Shown here: piece after piece, positions 8,968 to 16,604 of the stretch | Numbering within the stretch: the first letter of the stretch is position 1 | Layout of the letters: each line of letters begins with the position of its first letter | From: an uncultured Muribaculaceae bacterium | GTDB taxonomy: Bacteria > Bacteroidota > Bacteroidia > Bacteroidales > Muribaculaceae | Direction: 5' to 3' | NCBI GenBank assembly: GCA_910579845.1 | Contig: CAJTWL010000022.1 | Coordinates: forward strand, 8,410-34,542 | DNA length: 26,133 nt | Made by a program: the position numbers and the translations under genes | Notes under the pieces: generated by a model | The model's database searches: none | Told to the model about the DNA's origin: nothing | The model's input: the letters and a program-made list of their open reading frames with translations, nothing else

Positions 8968-10539
8968 ATGTCAACGCAACCATCAACAGCCGCGACCAAA
9001 GTAAAGTCGGCGGCAAAATTAGGGGTATTTACCCTGATGATAATGAATATCGTTGCGGTAGTGTCGTTGCGAGGCCTTCCTGCCGAGGCCGAGTACGGCA
9101 TGAGTTCCGCATTTTACTATCTGTTCGCGGCTCTGGTATTTCTGATACCGGTGTCGCTTGTCGCTGCCGAACTTGCCGCCATGTTCCCATACCAGCAGGG
9201 AGGAATGTTCCGCTGGATAGGAGAGGCTTTCGGCACCCGTTTCGGATTTCTCGGTATCTGGCTTCAATGGATAGAGAGCACAATATGGTTCCCTACGGTG
9301 CTTACATTCGGTGCCGTATCTCTGGCGTTCATAGGGATGGATCATGTTGCAGACTCCCATCTCGCAGCCAACAAGTTTTACACCATAGCGGTAGTGCTCG
9401 GCATATACTGGCTGGCGACCCTTATATCTATGAAGGGACTCGGCTGGGTCGGCAAAGTCTCCAAAATAGGAGGTATGGTAGGTACCATAATTCCTGCTGT
9501 TATTCTTGTTGTTTGCGGAGTGATATTCCTATGCATGGGAGGTGAGTCGAATCTTGATTTCCACAGCAATTTTATTCCTGACTTCACAAATTTCGACAAT
9601 GTTGTGCTCGCAGCCTCGATATTCCTTTTTTATGCCGGTATGGAAATGAGTGGAGTGCATGTCAGGGAAATTTCCAATCCGGCTGTCAATTACCCGAAGG
9701 CTGTGTTCGGGGGTGCGTTGATCACCGTACTGATTTTTGTACTCGGGACATATGCACTGGGAATTATTATCCCGTCCAAGGATATCAATCTTGTGCAGAG
9801 CCTTCTTGTAGGTTTTGACAACTATTTCCAGGCATTCCATATGGAATGGTTCACTCCTGTCATAGCTATAGCTCTTGCTTTTGGTGTGCTTGCCGGTGTG
9901 CTCACATGGGTAGCTGGACCGTCAAAAGGTGTGTTTGCCGTAGGTCAGGCAGGCTATCTGCCTCCCTTCTTTCAGAAAACTAATAAGAATGGTGTACAGA
10001 AAAATATCCTTCTCCTTCAGGGAGGAGCGGTTACATTACTGTCTTTGCTGTTTGTAGTGATGCCATCAGTACAGAGTTTCTATCAGATACTTTCACAACT
10101 CACCGTTCTTTTGTATCTTATAGCTTATCTGCTGATGTTCGCGGCAGCTATATATCTGCGCTATAACATGAAGAATGCCAAGCGCCCGTTCCGTATAGGC
10201 AGTCGGGGCAATTGGCTCATGTGGATTGTCGGGGGAATGGGATTTCTCGGATCGCTTCTTGCATTTGTTCTCAGTTTCTTGCCTCCGGACCAGATTGCTA
10301 TGGGAAGCACCACCGTGTGGTATGCGGTCCTTTTCAGCGGAGTAGGAATCTTCGTAATATTGCCATTCATAATATATGCATGCCGCAAACCGTCATGGGT
10401 TGATCCGAAAAACACTTTCGTGCCATTCCATTGGCAGAAAGATGCTGCGTCTCAGGAACTGCTTGCGAAAGCCGAGGCTGAGTATGAGGCTCACCAGAAT
10501 ACTGATGCTTCAGCACAGGTAACCGCTCAAAAGAAATAA
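8968..10539 (+). CDS. gadC: APC-family amino acid antiporter, GadC (glutamate/GABA)-like
   Basis: The 523-residue membrane protein shows about 12 hydrophobic segments spread over residues 18-475. Early motifs typical of the glutamate:GABA antiporter branch of the APC superfamily are visible: SLRGLPAEAEYG (33-44) and MFPYQQGGMFRWIGEAFG. The C-terminal tail after the last helix (about residue 475 onward, ending DASAQVTAQKK) is charged and could correspond to the pH-sensing plug of E. coli GadC. It follows glsA in the same direction with 77 bp between, and a terminator closes the unit. Family membership is firm. The exact substrates (Glu/GABA versus Gln/Glu) are inferred from context, since no gadB is in the window. 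Confidence 0.82.
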   Translation: MSTQPSTAATKVKSAAKLGVFTLMIMNIVAVVSLRGLPAEAEYGMSSAFYYLFAALVFLIPVSLVAAELAAMFPYQQGGMFRWIGEAFGTRFGFLGIWLQWIESTIWFPTVLTFGAVSLAFIGMDHVADSHLAANKFYTIAVVLGIYWLATLISMKGLGWVGKVSKIGGMVGTIIPAVILVVCGVIFLCMGGESNLDFHSNFIPDFTNFDNVVLAASIFLFYAGMEMSGVHVREISNPAVNYPKAVFGGALITVLIFVLGTYALGIIIPSKDINLVQSLLVGFDNYFQAFHMEWFTPVIAIALAFGVLAGVLTWVAGPSKGVFAVGQAGYLPPFFQKTNKNGVQKNILLLQGGAVTLLSLLFVVMPSVQSFYQILSQLTVLLYLIAYLLMFAAAIYLRYNMKNAKRPFRIGSRGNWLMWIVGGMGFLGSLLAFVLSFLPPDQIAMGSTTVWYAVLFSGVGIFVILPFIIYACRKPSWVDPKNTFVPFHWQKDAASQELLAKAEAEYEAHQNTDASAQVTAQKK

Positions 10540-10578
10540 CATAGAACGCATTATTTGAATCTTTGAAAAACAGATAAG

Positions 10579-10620
10579 AAAATAGCTAAGGCTTCATGAA
10601 GTCTTAGCTATTTTAGTTTT
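10579..10620 (+). terminator. Rho-independent terminator after gadC
   Basis: Arms 10579-10594 (aaaatagctaaggctt) and 10599-10614 (aagtcttagctatttt) form a 16-bp stem with one G-U pair and a catg loop. The arm ends in tttt and is followed by agtttt. The A-rich flank on the other side allows bidirectional use, for the convergent DUF2284 gene. Confidence 0.85.
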
Positions 10621-10671
10621 GAAAACTTCAAAAGAAATATACTCTATGGAACATATCCATAAAATTTATAA

Positions 10672-11232
10672 TCAGCGTATCATGAACTTTTTCTGATTAT
10701 GGAACAGGGCAGTTACCAGTACAAGGTATTCGGGAAGTCTGCCATTTCTGCCCCACAGCAAATCTATTCCGAACAGTTCCGATAAAGTGCGGTCTATGTC
10801 GAATCCGAAGGCTTCAAGCGATGGTCGTACCTTGTCGGGATGTCGGCAAGGTAAACCGTATCTGCGGGCGCATTCATCATCGGTGCAATGGAGACATTCT
10901 CCGATATAAGCGAAAGGCCGCCCTCCATATTCTTTTTCCTGTTCAAGAAGCATGCGTTCGATTCTGAGTCGTTCCGGACGGATAAGTATCTGTGTATTCT
11001 CAATCGGAATATCTTTGTCGAAAGGTGTTATCTTTGTTGCCATCAGATGCGCGTAACAGTATTGTCGCAGAAAAGACTCCGTATCAAAGTCGAAAGGGGG
11101 ACATCCCCAGCTCTTCCCGTAGTTGGGACACACTTTACACAGCTTGATGAAACGTTCCTCGTCACGGAACCGTTCCATGTATTCGTCAACCGCAATGTCA
11201 ACAGTAAATTCTTCTACTGAATATTTTCCCAT
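10672..11232 (-). CDS. DUF2284 cysteine-rich putative metal-binding protein
   Basis: The 186-residue protein carries two cysteine clusters typical of DUF2284: C32-x2-C35-PNYGKSWG-C44-PP near the N-terminus, and GEC113-x2-C116-x4-C121 with PC129RHP later. Such proteins are predicted to bind a metal or Fe-S cluster; no reaction is established that I know of. It starts 9 bp after the stop of the acyltransferase-3 gene on the same strand, so the two are very probably cotranscribed, with this gene second. The function link between them is unknown. Confidence 0.85.
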   Translation of the reverse strand: MGKYSVEEFTVDIAVDEYMERFRDEERFIKLCKVCPNYGKSWGCPPFDFDTESFLRQYCYAHLMATKITPFDKDIPIENTQILIRPERLRIERMLLEQEKEYGGRPFAYIGECLHCTDDECARRYGLPCRHPDKVRPSLEAFGFDIDRTLSELFGIDLLWGRNGRLPEYLVLVTALFHNQKKFMIR

Positions 11233-11241
11233 TTACCGGAA

Positions 11242-12312
11242 TCAACTTTTTATCAGAGTGTGAGAATGTTTTATTTTTAAAATGAAACTGTCTATAAATA
11301 TAGACAAGATGGCGAGAAGGAGGATCGAGACGGGTAGTTCTATATATTGAGGAATTTGCATATTGAATTTTCTGATTATAATTTGGGTGGTATATATCCA
11401 CGGAATATGGCATAAGTAAAATATCATCGAAGCATTTCCCAAATAAATGACAAGTCTGTTATGCAATATCTTTGTCACGAAACACTTTATCGGATCTGTG
11501 ATTGTCAGAATTGCTATCAGTAATGCGCAAGGCAGCCACCAGTAAGATGAAAGGGCGAAGCGGTCAGGTATATATTTATAACATATGATGGCTAATAGAT
11601 TAATTGAGAATGCACCTGTGATATAATATGAAGAATACTTCTTTATTGTGGAAGTTGTTTTCTTGAGACTGTTGATTGCTTTGGATATAAACATCCCGAT
11701 CATAAATGCCGGCAATTGCATAGGAGGGAAAATGTATATCCAGAATAATGTAGAATCCGACGGTATGTTCTCAATAATTATAAAATATATCGTTAACAAT
11801 CCTATAATAATGATTTTCCAGTAATCCTTAAATTTGTTTATGCATAATACGATTGGCCAGAATACCGCGTAGCAGAAGAGAATGTCACATATAAACCATT
11901 CGGGACTGTTGAGGGAGAAGAATACTGAGTCAATTGGAATCCAGCTTTGTATAACCATTGCCGAGCATAATAAAGATATGAACGGCACCTTGAACTTTGC
12001 TAACACAAGCATTGCGATAAGCGTCAGATAATATATAGGCGCGAATTTCTTAAAACGGTTGAATACAAATGAAAAGACACTTTTATAATTGATTATTGTA
12101 TTGGAAACTTGTCCTCCGGTTTCAAAAATATTATATTTTAGTGATAATACGAATCCGCTTAACATAAAAAAGCAACATACGGCGAAGTCACCGAACGATA
12201 AGGCAATTGATCCCTTGATATCAGAGTGGTGTAAAAAAATAAGAATTGCTCCCAATGCTCTAAGTGCCTGAAGTGACAATATGGTTCGAGAATTATTCTC
12301 AGAATGATTCAT
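11242..12312 (-). CDS. Acyltransferase family 3 integral membrane protein
   Basis: The 356-residue protein opens with the family signature LQALRALGAILIFLHHSD, in which H28 lies in the conserved helix-1 His position. FFMLSGFVLSLKY follows, and about ten hydrophobic segments run to the end. Acyltransferase-3 proteins move acetyl or succinyl groups onto surface polysaccharides or lipids across the inner membrane; the target here is unknown. Codon use is noticeably A/T-richer than in neighbouring genes, which is common for membrane proteins but may also suggest recent acquisition. It is the first gene of a two-gene unit with DUF2284. Confidence 0.88.
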   Translation of the reverse strand: MNHSENNSRTILSLQALRALGAILIFLHHSDIKGSIALSFGDFAVCCFFMLSGFVLSLKYNIFETGGQVSNTIINYKSVFSFVFNRFKKFAPIYYLTLIAMLVLAKFKVPFISLLCSAMVIQSWIPIDSVFFSLNSPEWFICDILFCYAVFWPIVLCINKFKDYWKIIIIGLLTIYFIIIENIPSDSTLFWIYIFPPMQLPAFMIGMFISKAINSLKKTTSTIKKYSSYYITGAFSINLLAIICYKYIPDRFALSSYWWLPCALLIAILTITDPIKCFVTKILHNRLVIYLGNASMIFYLCHIPWIYTTQIIIRKFNMQIPQYIELPVSILLLAILSIFIDSFILKIKHSHTLIKS

Positions 12313-12344
12313 AATAGTTTATAAGGAGTATTGATTTTTACACT

Positions 12345-12352
12345 CAAATATA
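12345..12352 (-). promoter_or_regulatory. Candidate -7 element for the acyltransferase/DUF2284 unit
   Basis: On the minus strand TATATTTG fits TAnnTTTG and lies 33 bp before the ATG at 12312. No good TTTG is seen at the 19-21 bp spacing upstream, so this rests on the -7 box alone. Confidence 0.4.
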
Positions 12353-12637
12353 CAAAGAATATTTGAATCTGGCGCAGACATATCATCCGGGGTATCTGAA
12401 GTGATTTAAACTTTTTGCGAAAACTTAGAGTATGTTTACTTTTAAACCAAATTAAACATTAATAAAGAGTATGGTAATTTTTGATTTTATCACAAACAAT
12501 CCTTCGGGTGCTTTTCCAAGCATTCATTCAGCCACATAGCCCGCTATGCTCCCTCTTCAAGATCCGGAATCTGCTCAGAATCTTGATGAACCTTAACCTC
12601 GAAAAAAGTTTGAATCACTTCTCTGTCTGAACTTCCG

Positions 12638-12669
12638 TTTGGATAAATATGTCGGATTTTGTATTTTCG
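12638..12669 (+). promoter_or_regulatory. Bacteroidota-type promoter immediately before the RluA-like gene
   Basis: TTTG (12638-12641), a 20-bp spacer and TATTTTCG (12662-12669) match TTTG-N20-TAnnTTTG with one mismatch. Transcription would begin around 12675, only a few bases before the ATG at 12681. This promoter overlaps the more upstream in-frame ATG at 12639, which argues against that start. Confidence 0.5.
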
Positions 12670-12680
12670 CATATCTGATT

Positions 12681-14303
12681 ATGAACAATCCGTTTGATTA
12701 TACGCCGGATGACGAGTGCAGTAATGCTTTCCGGGAACTGACAGCCCGATTGGAAACTCTGAAAAGAAGCCGTAACTCCGATGATGTCAATCTCTGTCGC
12801 GAACTTGAGGCAGGGAAGATGCTTGGTGTGCTTATTGCCGCCGATAAATGCGGCGTTCATCATACGCTTTACGCTTTTTCCGGACAATTGGGCGGCGCCG
12901 GATTCAGTTATCCCGGATTTGTGGCTCCGGTGTTCGATTATCTGCAGCCTGACGGCTATTTCAAAACCAGAGAAAAGGATATATCACGGCAGAATGTTGA
13001 AATTGATCTATATGAAGAGAAATTCTTGTCCAAGGCACGAATTGACTACGACTGCGCAGTAGAGCAAATGAATTCGGAAATCGCGGAGTATAAGAAGAAG
13101 TGCCGCGTCTCAAAAATGGAGAGGGACGCCAGGAGAGAGTCCGGAATGGCAGATACGGAAGAATTGGCGGCAATGACACGACAGAGTCAATTTGAAAAGG
13201 CGGAACTACATCGTCTTAAGAAGAGATTGCATGCCGACCTCGAACCCTTTGAAGCAAATCTCAGGGATGCCAGGAATAAACTGGACTTTCTTAAAGAGAG
13301 AAGACGTGCCGATTCGGAGGCATTGCAGAAATGGCTGTTTTCTAATTTCAGATTGCTCAATGCTCTGGGCGATTACAAGAGTCTGAACGAGATATTTTCC
13401 GAGACTTCTACAGGTATTCCTCCATCCGGTGCCGGGGAATGTTGTGCCCCCAAACTATTGCAGGCTGCGTATATCAGAGGTTGGAAACCCGTGTCAATTG
13501 CCGAATATTGGTATGGAAGATCCAAAGGAGGGGAGGTGCGTATACATGGCGAGCACTATCCTGCATGTCGTGGAAAGTGTCTTCCGGTGCTTGGATGGAT
13601 GCTCCGAGGACTTGATATAGACCCACCGCTAAACAATGATTGCAAGTCTGCTGTTGCCTGTGATCCGGAAATAATATATGAGAACGAATGGTTCTGCGTT
13701 GTTGACAAACCGGGAGGAATGCTTTCGGTGCCGGGGAAAGGGGATGAAATATCTGTTCAGCAATGGCTTATAGACAGATATGGATCTGACAGGATTGTGA
13801 AAGTGGCGCACAGGCTTGATCAGGATACATCGGGACTGCTTATTGCGACATTCGGTCAATTACCCTACAAACTGATGCAGTCCCTTTTCGCAAAACGTGA
13901 GGTTAAGAAATGTTATGTGGCTGTTCTGGAGGGAGATTACAAGTCGCTTGATATACCTTGTAAAGGTAGCATAGATCTTCCTCTTTCTCCCGATTGGCTT
14001 GACCGTCCCCGTCAGCGGGTGGATTTTGAAGGAGGCAAGGATGCTTTGACCGATTACCGGTTTATAAGTGTCTCGGAAAACCGCAGCCGGATTGCGTTTT
14101 ATCCACGTACGGGACGCACTCACCAGTTGCGTGTGCACGCGGCGTCTGAAATGGGAATAGGGATGCCTATTGTAGGTGATCGTCTCTATGGCATAAATAC
14201 AGGAAACGGACAGGAGCGGCTTCACTTGCATGCCCAAAAGTTGGAATTTACATTCCCGATAGATGGCAGGCACTATTGTTTTGAATCTCCGACTCCTTTT
14301 TAA
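12681..14303 (+). CDS. RluA-family pseudouridine synthase with long N-terminal coiled-coil extension
   Basis: Counting from the ATG at 12681 the product is 540 residues, much longer than the roughly 220-320 of plain RluA enzymes. The C-terminal half (about 320-540) is the catalytic domain: HRLDQDTSGLLI holds the catalytic Asp (D380), and RTGRTHQLRVH lies near residue 476. The N-terminal half contains an ordered segment (YAFSGQLGGAGFSYPGFVAPVFDY), then a charged, probably coiled-coil stretch at about 110-230. The family isomerises uridine to pseudouridine in 23S rRNA and/or tRNA (RluA: U746 and tRNA U32); the exact target cannot be read from sequence. An in-frame ATG at 12639 would add 14 residues (MDKYVGFCIFAYLI) but overlaps the promoter, so 12681 is preferred. 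Confidence 0.88.
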   Translation: MNNPFDYTPDDECSNAFRELTARLETLKRSRNSDDVNLCRELEAGKMLGVLIAADKCGVHHTLYAFSGQLGGAGFSYPGFVAPVFDYLQPDGYFKTREKDISRQNVEIDLYEEKFLSKARIDYDCAVEQMNSEIAEYKKKCRVSKMERDARRESGMADTEELAAMTRQSQFEKAELHRLKKRLHADLEPFEANLRDARNKLDFLKERRRADSEALQKWLFSNFRLLNALGDYKSLNEIFSETSTGIPPSGAGECCAPKLLQAAYIRGWKPVSIAEYWYGRSKGGEVRIHGEHYPACRGKCLPVLGWMLRGLDIDPPLNNDCKSAVACDPEIIYENEWFCVVDKPGGMLSVPGKGDEISVQQWLIDRYGSDRIVKVAHRLDQDTSGLLIATFGQLPYKLMQSLFAKREVKKCYVAVLEGDYKSLDIPCKGSIDLPLSPDWLDRPRQRVDFEGGKDALTDYRFISVSENRSRIAFYPRTGRTHQLRVHAASEMGIGMPIVGDRLYGINTGNGQERLHLHAQKLEFTFPIDGRHYCFESPTPF

Positions 14304-14414
14304 ACAACTTATTGCTGTTAATGTTTAAGATACTTGGCTTGGACAGACAGGAGAAACATAGCATTGTCATAAGAAAATATATTCCGACAATATCTTCACA
14401 TGATAAATAATAGT

Positions 14415-14422
14415 TACTTTTG
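14415..14422 (+). promoter_or_regulatory. Candidate -7 element for the carbonic anhydrase gene
   Basis: TACTTTTG fits TAnnTTTG exactly and lies 41 bp before the ATG at 14464. The -33 region at the expected distance has no clear TTTG. A 6-bp inverted pair (attgtc / gacaat, about 14363-14391) sits just upstream. Confidence 0.45.
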
Positions 14423-14463
14423 TATATAAGTTATAAAAATAAGCAAGTGATATAAATTAAATT

Positions 14464-15030
14464 ATGATTAATGAGATAATTGAGTTTAACAGGAATTTTG
14501 TGAAGAACCGCGGATACGAACGGTTTGCAACAAGTAAATATCCTGATAAAAAGATAGCTATAGTCACTTGCATGGACACGAGGCTTATTGAGCTATTGCC
14601 TGCCGCTCTCGGGTTTCGCAACGGTGATGTAAAGATTATAAAGAATGCCGGAGCCACTATTGTCAATCCGTTTGATTCAACAATGCGATCGCTTCTTATA
14701 GCGGTTTATGAATTGGGAGTGAATGAGATTATGGTGATAGGACATACGGGTTGCGGAGTCCAGGGAATGGATGCCGGGGAGATGCTTCATCTGATGAAGA
14801 AACGCGGTGTCAGTGAAGAACATATAAATCTTATGGAACACTGCGGGATAAATTTGCGTGAATGGCTTCATGGCTTTGAGGATACAGATTCCGCAATACA
14901 GGAAACCGTGGATCTTATATCCCGTCATCCTCTTATGCCGCCTTCAGGAGTGAATGTGCAGGGGTTTGTGATGGACAGCTATACGGGAGCACTAAGACAT
15001 CTCCATGACAAAGAGAAGAATGAACAATAA
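14464..15030 (+). CDS. Beta-class carbonic anhydrase
   Basis: The 188-residue protein shows the zinc and catalytic motifs of the beta-carbonic anhydrase family: C36-M-D38-T-R40 and H94-T-G-C97. It would interconvert CO2 and bicarbonate in the cytoplasm, feeding carboxylases and, plausibly, carbamoyl-phosphate synthesis. The length fits the short prokaryotic clade. The closing residues overlap the start of the MFS gene by up to 26 bp, so the two are probably cotranscribed. No signal peptide is seen. Confidence 0.92.
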   Translation: MINEIIEFNRNFVKNRGYERFATSKYPDKKIAIVTCMDTRLIELLPAALGFRNGDVKIIKNAGATIVNPFDSTMRSLLIAVYELGVNEIMVIGHTGCGVQGMDAGEMLHLMKKRGVSEEHINLMEHCGINLREWLHGFEDTDSAIQETVDLISRHPLMPPSGVNVQGFVMDSYTGALRHLHDKEKNEQ

Positions 15031-16219
15031 TAAAGCAATGTCTAAGGAAAAATTGTGGAACCGTGATTATTGTCTTGCAATGACCGGTAATTTTCTGCTG
15101 TTTTTCTCTTTCTATATACTGACACCGTTGTTGCCGATTTATCTTGACGCACAGTTCGGAGCTGACAAGGATGTGATGGGTCTTGTGTTGTCGGGTTATG
15201 TGGTCGCATCGTTGCTTGTGCGTCCGTTCAGCGGTTACATGGTAGATACTTTTGACCGTAAGAAAGTGCTTATTATATGTTTCTTCATATTTTTCATTAT
15301 TTTCACAGGGTACATTGGCGCAGGCACATTGCTTATGTTCGCAATAGTCAGAACGGTGCATGGTCTTCCATTCGGGGCGGTTACTGTGGCAAACTCCACT
15401 GCCGCGATAGATGTTCTGCCATCCGGCAGACGTAACGAAGGTATAGGTTTCTATGGTTTAAGCAATAATCTTGCAATGGCATTCGCCCCTTCTGTGGGGA
15501 TATGGATATATAACGCCACAAGCAACTTCTCCTTGCTTTTCTGGATAGCCCTTTTTACAGCCTTGGCAGGTTTTGTCACTGTTTCAATGATCCGTCTTCC
15601 ATACCGGGAGCCGGTCAGAGAGAAGCGCCATATAAGTCTGGACCGATTCTTCCTTGTGCCCGCTTGGCTGCTTGCCGTCAATATCTGTTGCTTTGCGTTG
15701 TGCTGGGGAATAATGTCGAATTATGTAGCTATCTACAGTGTAGAGGTACTGCATATGACGGAAGGTACCGGTTTGTTCTTCATGATTCTTTCATTAGGAC
15801 TTTTTGCTTCCCGAATACAGGGCTCAAAAGCACTTGCCAAAGGAAAAATCGTTCAGAACTGCATAATAGGAATACTACTTTCGCTTGTGGGATTCACCAT
15901 GTTTGCCGCTGTGCCCCATGAATGGGCTTATTATATATCAGCGGCTTTGATAGGACTTGGAAACGGACATATGTATCCGGCATTTCTGAATATGTTTATT
16001 AAATTGGCCCGTGTCGACCAGAGAGGCACTGCCAATTCGTCAATACTTACATCATGGGATGTCGGCATGGGACTCGGAATTATCATAGGAGGATTTCTGC
16101 TTGAATATATTTCATATTCCGCGGCTTTCTGGGGCGCGGCAGTAATGCAGGGGGTGGGAACAATTCTCTTCCTGCTTGCCACACGTTATTTCTTTGAGCG
16201 GCGCAGACTCGACAAATAA
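15005..16219 (+). CDS. Major facilitator superfamily transporter
   Basis: About 12 transmembrane segments run over 404 residues. The loop 2-3 signature is visible as GYMVDTFDRKK (MFS motif A form G-x3-D-x3-R-K). It resembles drug or sugar efflux MFS members (arabinose-efflux type), but the substrate cannot be assigned. Three in-frame ATGs are possible (15005, 15020, 15038). The first overlaps the carbonic anhydrase gene by 26 bp, and the last begins MSKEKLWNRDYCLAMTGN after that gene's stop. The hydrophobic first helix starts after all of them, so the true start is uncertain by 11 residues. Confidence 0.9.
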   Translation: MTKRRMNNNKAMSKEKLWNRDYCLAMTGNFLLFFSFYILTPLLPIYLDAQFGADKDVMGLVLSGYVVASLLVRPFSGYMVDTFDRKKVLIICFFIFFIIFTGYIGAGTLLMFAIVRTVHGLPFGAVTVANSTAAIDVLPSGRRNEGIGFYGLSNNLAMAFAPSVGIWIYNATSNFSLLFWIALFTALAGFVTVSMIRLPYREPVREKRHISLDRFFLVPAWLLAVNICCFALCWGIMSNYVAIYSVEVLHMTEGTGLFFMILSLGLFASRIQGSKALAKGKIVQNCIIGILLSLVGFTMFAAVPHEWAYYISAALIGLGNGHMYPAFLNMFIKLARVDQRGTANSSILTSWDVGMGLGIIIGGFLLEYISYSAAFWGAAVMQGVGTILFLLATRYFFERRRLDK

Positions 16220-16279
16220 CTTTTTAATGCGTGAAAATATGCGATGAGATTTGCATAATGAAAATTTATTGTCAAAATG

Positions 16280-16310
16280 TTGTGGAATAACTAAGAAAAA
16301 TGTAACTTTG
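16280..16310 (+). promoter_or_regulatory. Bacteroidota-type promoter for the arginine operon
   Basis: TTG (16280-16282), a 20-bp spacer and TAACTTTG (16303-16310) match the Bacteroidota -33/-7 pattern. The -7 box is exact for TAnnTTTG, and the -33 box matches three of four bases. A start near 16317 would give a leader of about 310 nt before the GNAT gene. No convincing second promoter was seen closer to 16626. Confidence 0.6.
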
Positions 16311-16327
16311 TCGCGAAAAGAAAAACA

Positions 16328-16344
16328 AAGACTCAAAGGGTCTT
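16328..16344 (+). promoter_or_regulatory. Small 5' hairpin in the arginine leader
   Basis: Arms aagactc (16328-16334) and gggtctt (16338-16344) form a 7-bp stem with one U-G pair and an AAA loop, about 10 nt from the predicted transcript start. It could protect the 5' end or be part of a larger leader fold. Confidence 0.4.
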
Positions 16345-16390
16345 GATTTATTACTTCGAGGATAGGTAAAATTTACTGTTATTAAAGCTG

Positions 16391-16492
16391 ATGAACACGG
16401 TAATCGAAATATTGATCTTTCAATCGTTGGGCGAGGGCACTGTGGAAGTGTTGCGACGACGATGCCGTGCACACAGATATGTACATGAGTAA
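16391..16492 (+). CDS. Candidate arginine leader peptide (33 aa)
   Basis: An ATG at 16391 opens 33 codons ending in TAA. The peptide begins MNTVIEILIFQSLGEG, and residues 21-29 read LRRRCRAHR, with Arg codons CGA CGA CGA, then CGT and AGA. Five of 33 residues are Arg, four of them within five codons, and the ORF sits between a promoter and an arginine biosynthesis operon. That layout is what translation-dependent attenuation leaders look like for other amino acids. A weak inverted pair (gagta/tactc) spans the stop codon, but no strong terminator hairpin with a T-run follows, so the mechanism is open. The ORF is seen directly; its role is inference. Confidence 0.45.
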   Translation: MNTVIEILIFQSLGEGTVEVLRRRCRAHRYVHE

Positions 16493-16560
16493 TAGAAAAA
16501 AGATACTCTGTAAATATTCCTTTTTATAATCCATCTTTTATTTTATAATCTTTTCTTGGA

Positions 16561-16604
16561 TCCATTGCTCCTACGTGTGAAAGGCAGGAAAAATGTGCAA
16601 TGGA
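16561..16604 (+). promoter_or_regulatory. Inverted pair just upstream of the first arginine gene
   Basis: tccattgc (16561-16568) and gcaatgga (16597-16604) are exact reverse complements, 8 bp apart by a 28-nt loop. The structure ends 22 bp before the GNAT ATG. It lacks a T-run, so it is not a terminator; control of translation initiation is possible. Confidence 0.35.

Larger units (their letters stand above)
12313..12680. other. Intergenic region with a structured, possibly degenerate segment
   Basis: This 368-bp gap separates divergent genes and holds a candidate promoter at each end. Between about 12480 and 12616 the sequence is markedly less AT-rich. It contains two small inverted pairs: catagc 12535-12540 with gctatg 12543-12548, and tcaagat 12557-12563 with atcttga 12580-12586. 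Read on the minus strand, one frame gives a protein-like run ending HQDSEQIPDLEEGA then a stop near 12547, but no start or family is recognised. No gene is called. Confidence 0.45.

Noticed and set aside
12639..12680. Upstream ATG as the start of the RluA-like gene
   Set aside because: It falls inside the promoter (TTTG at 12638-12641), and the extra 14 residues do not resemble the protein's N-terminus.
12615..12887. A 90-codon minus-strand frame overlapping the RluA-like start
   Set aside because: No recognisable domain; it overlaps the coding sequence and promoter of the RluA-like gene.
16272..16472. A 66-codon minus-strand frame over the arginine leader
   Set aside because: No protein family features; the plus strand has a promoter and a context-fitting leader ORF in the same place.
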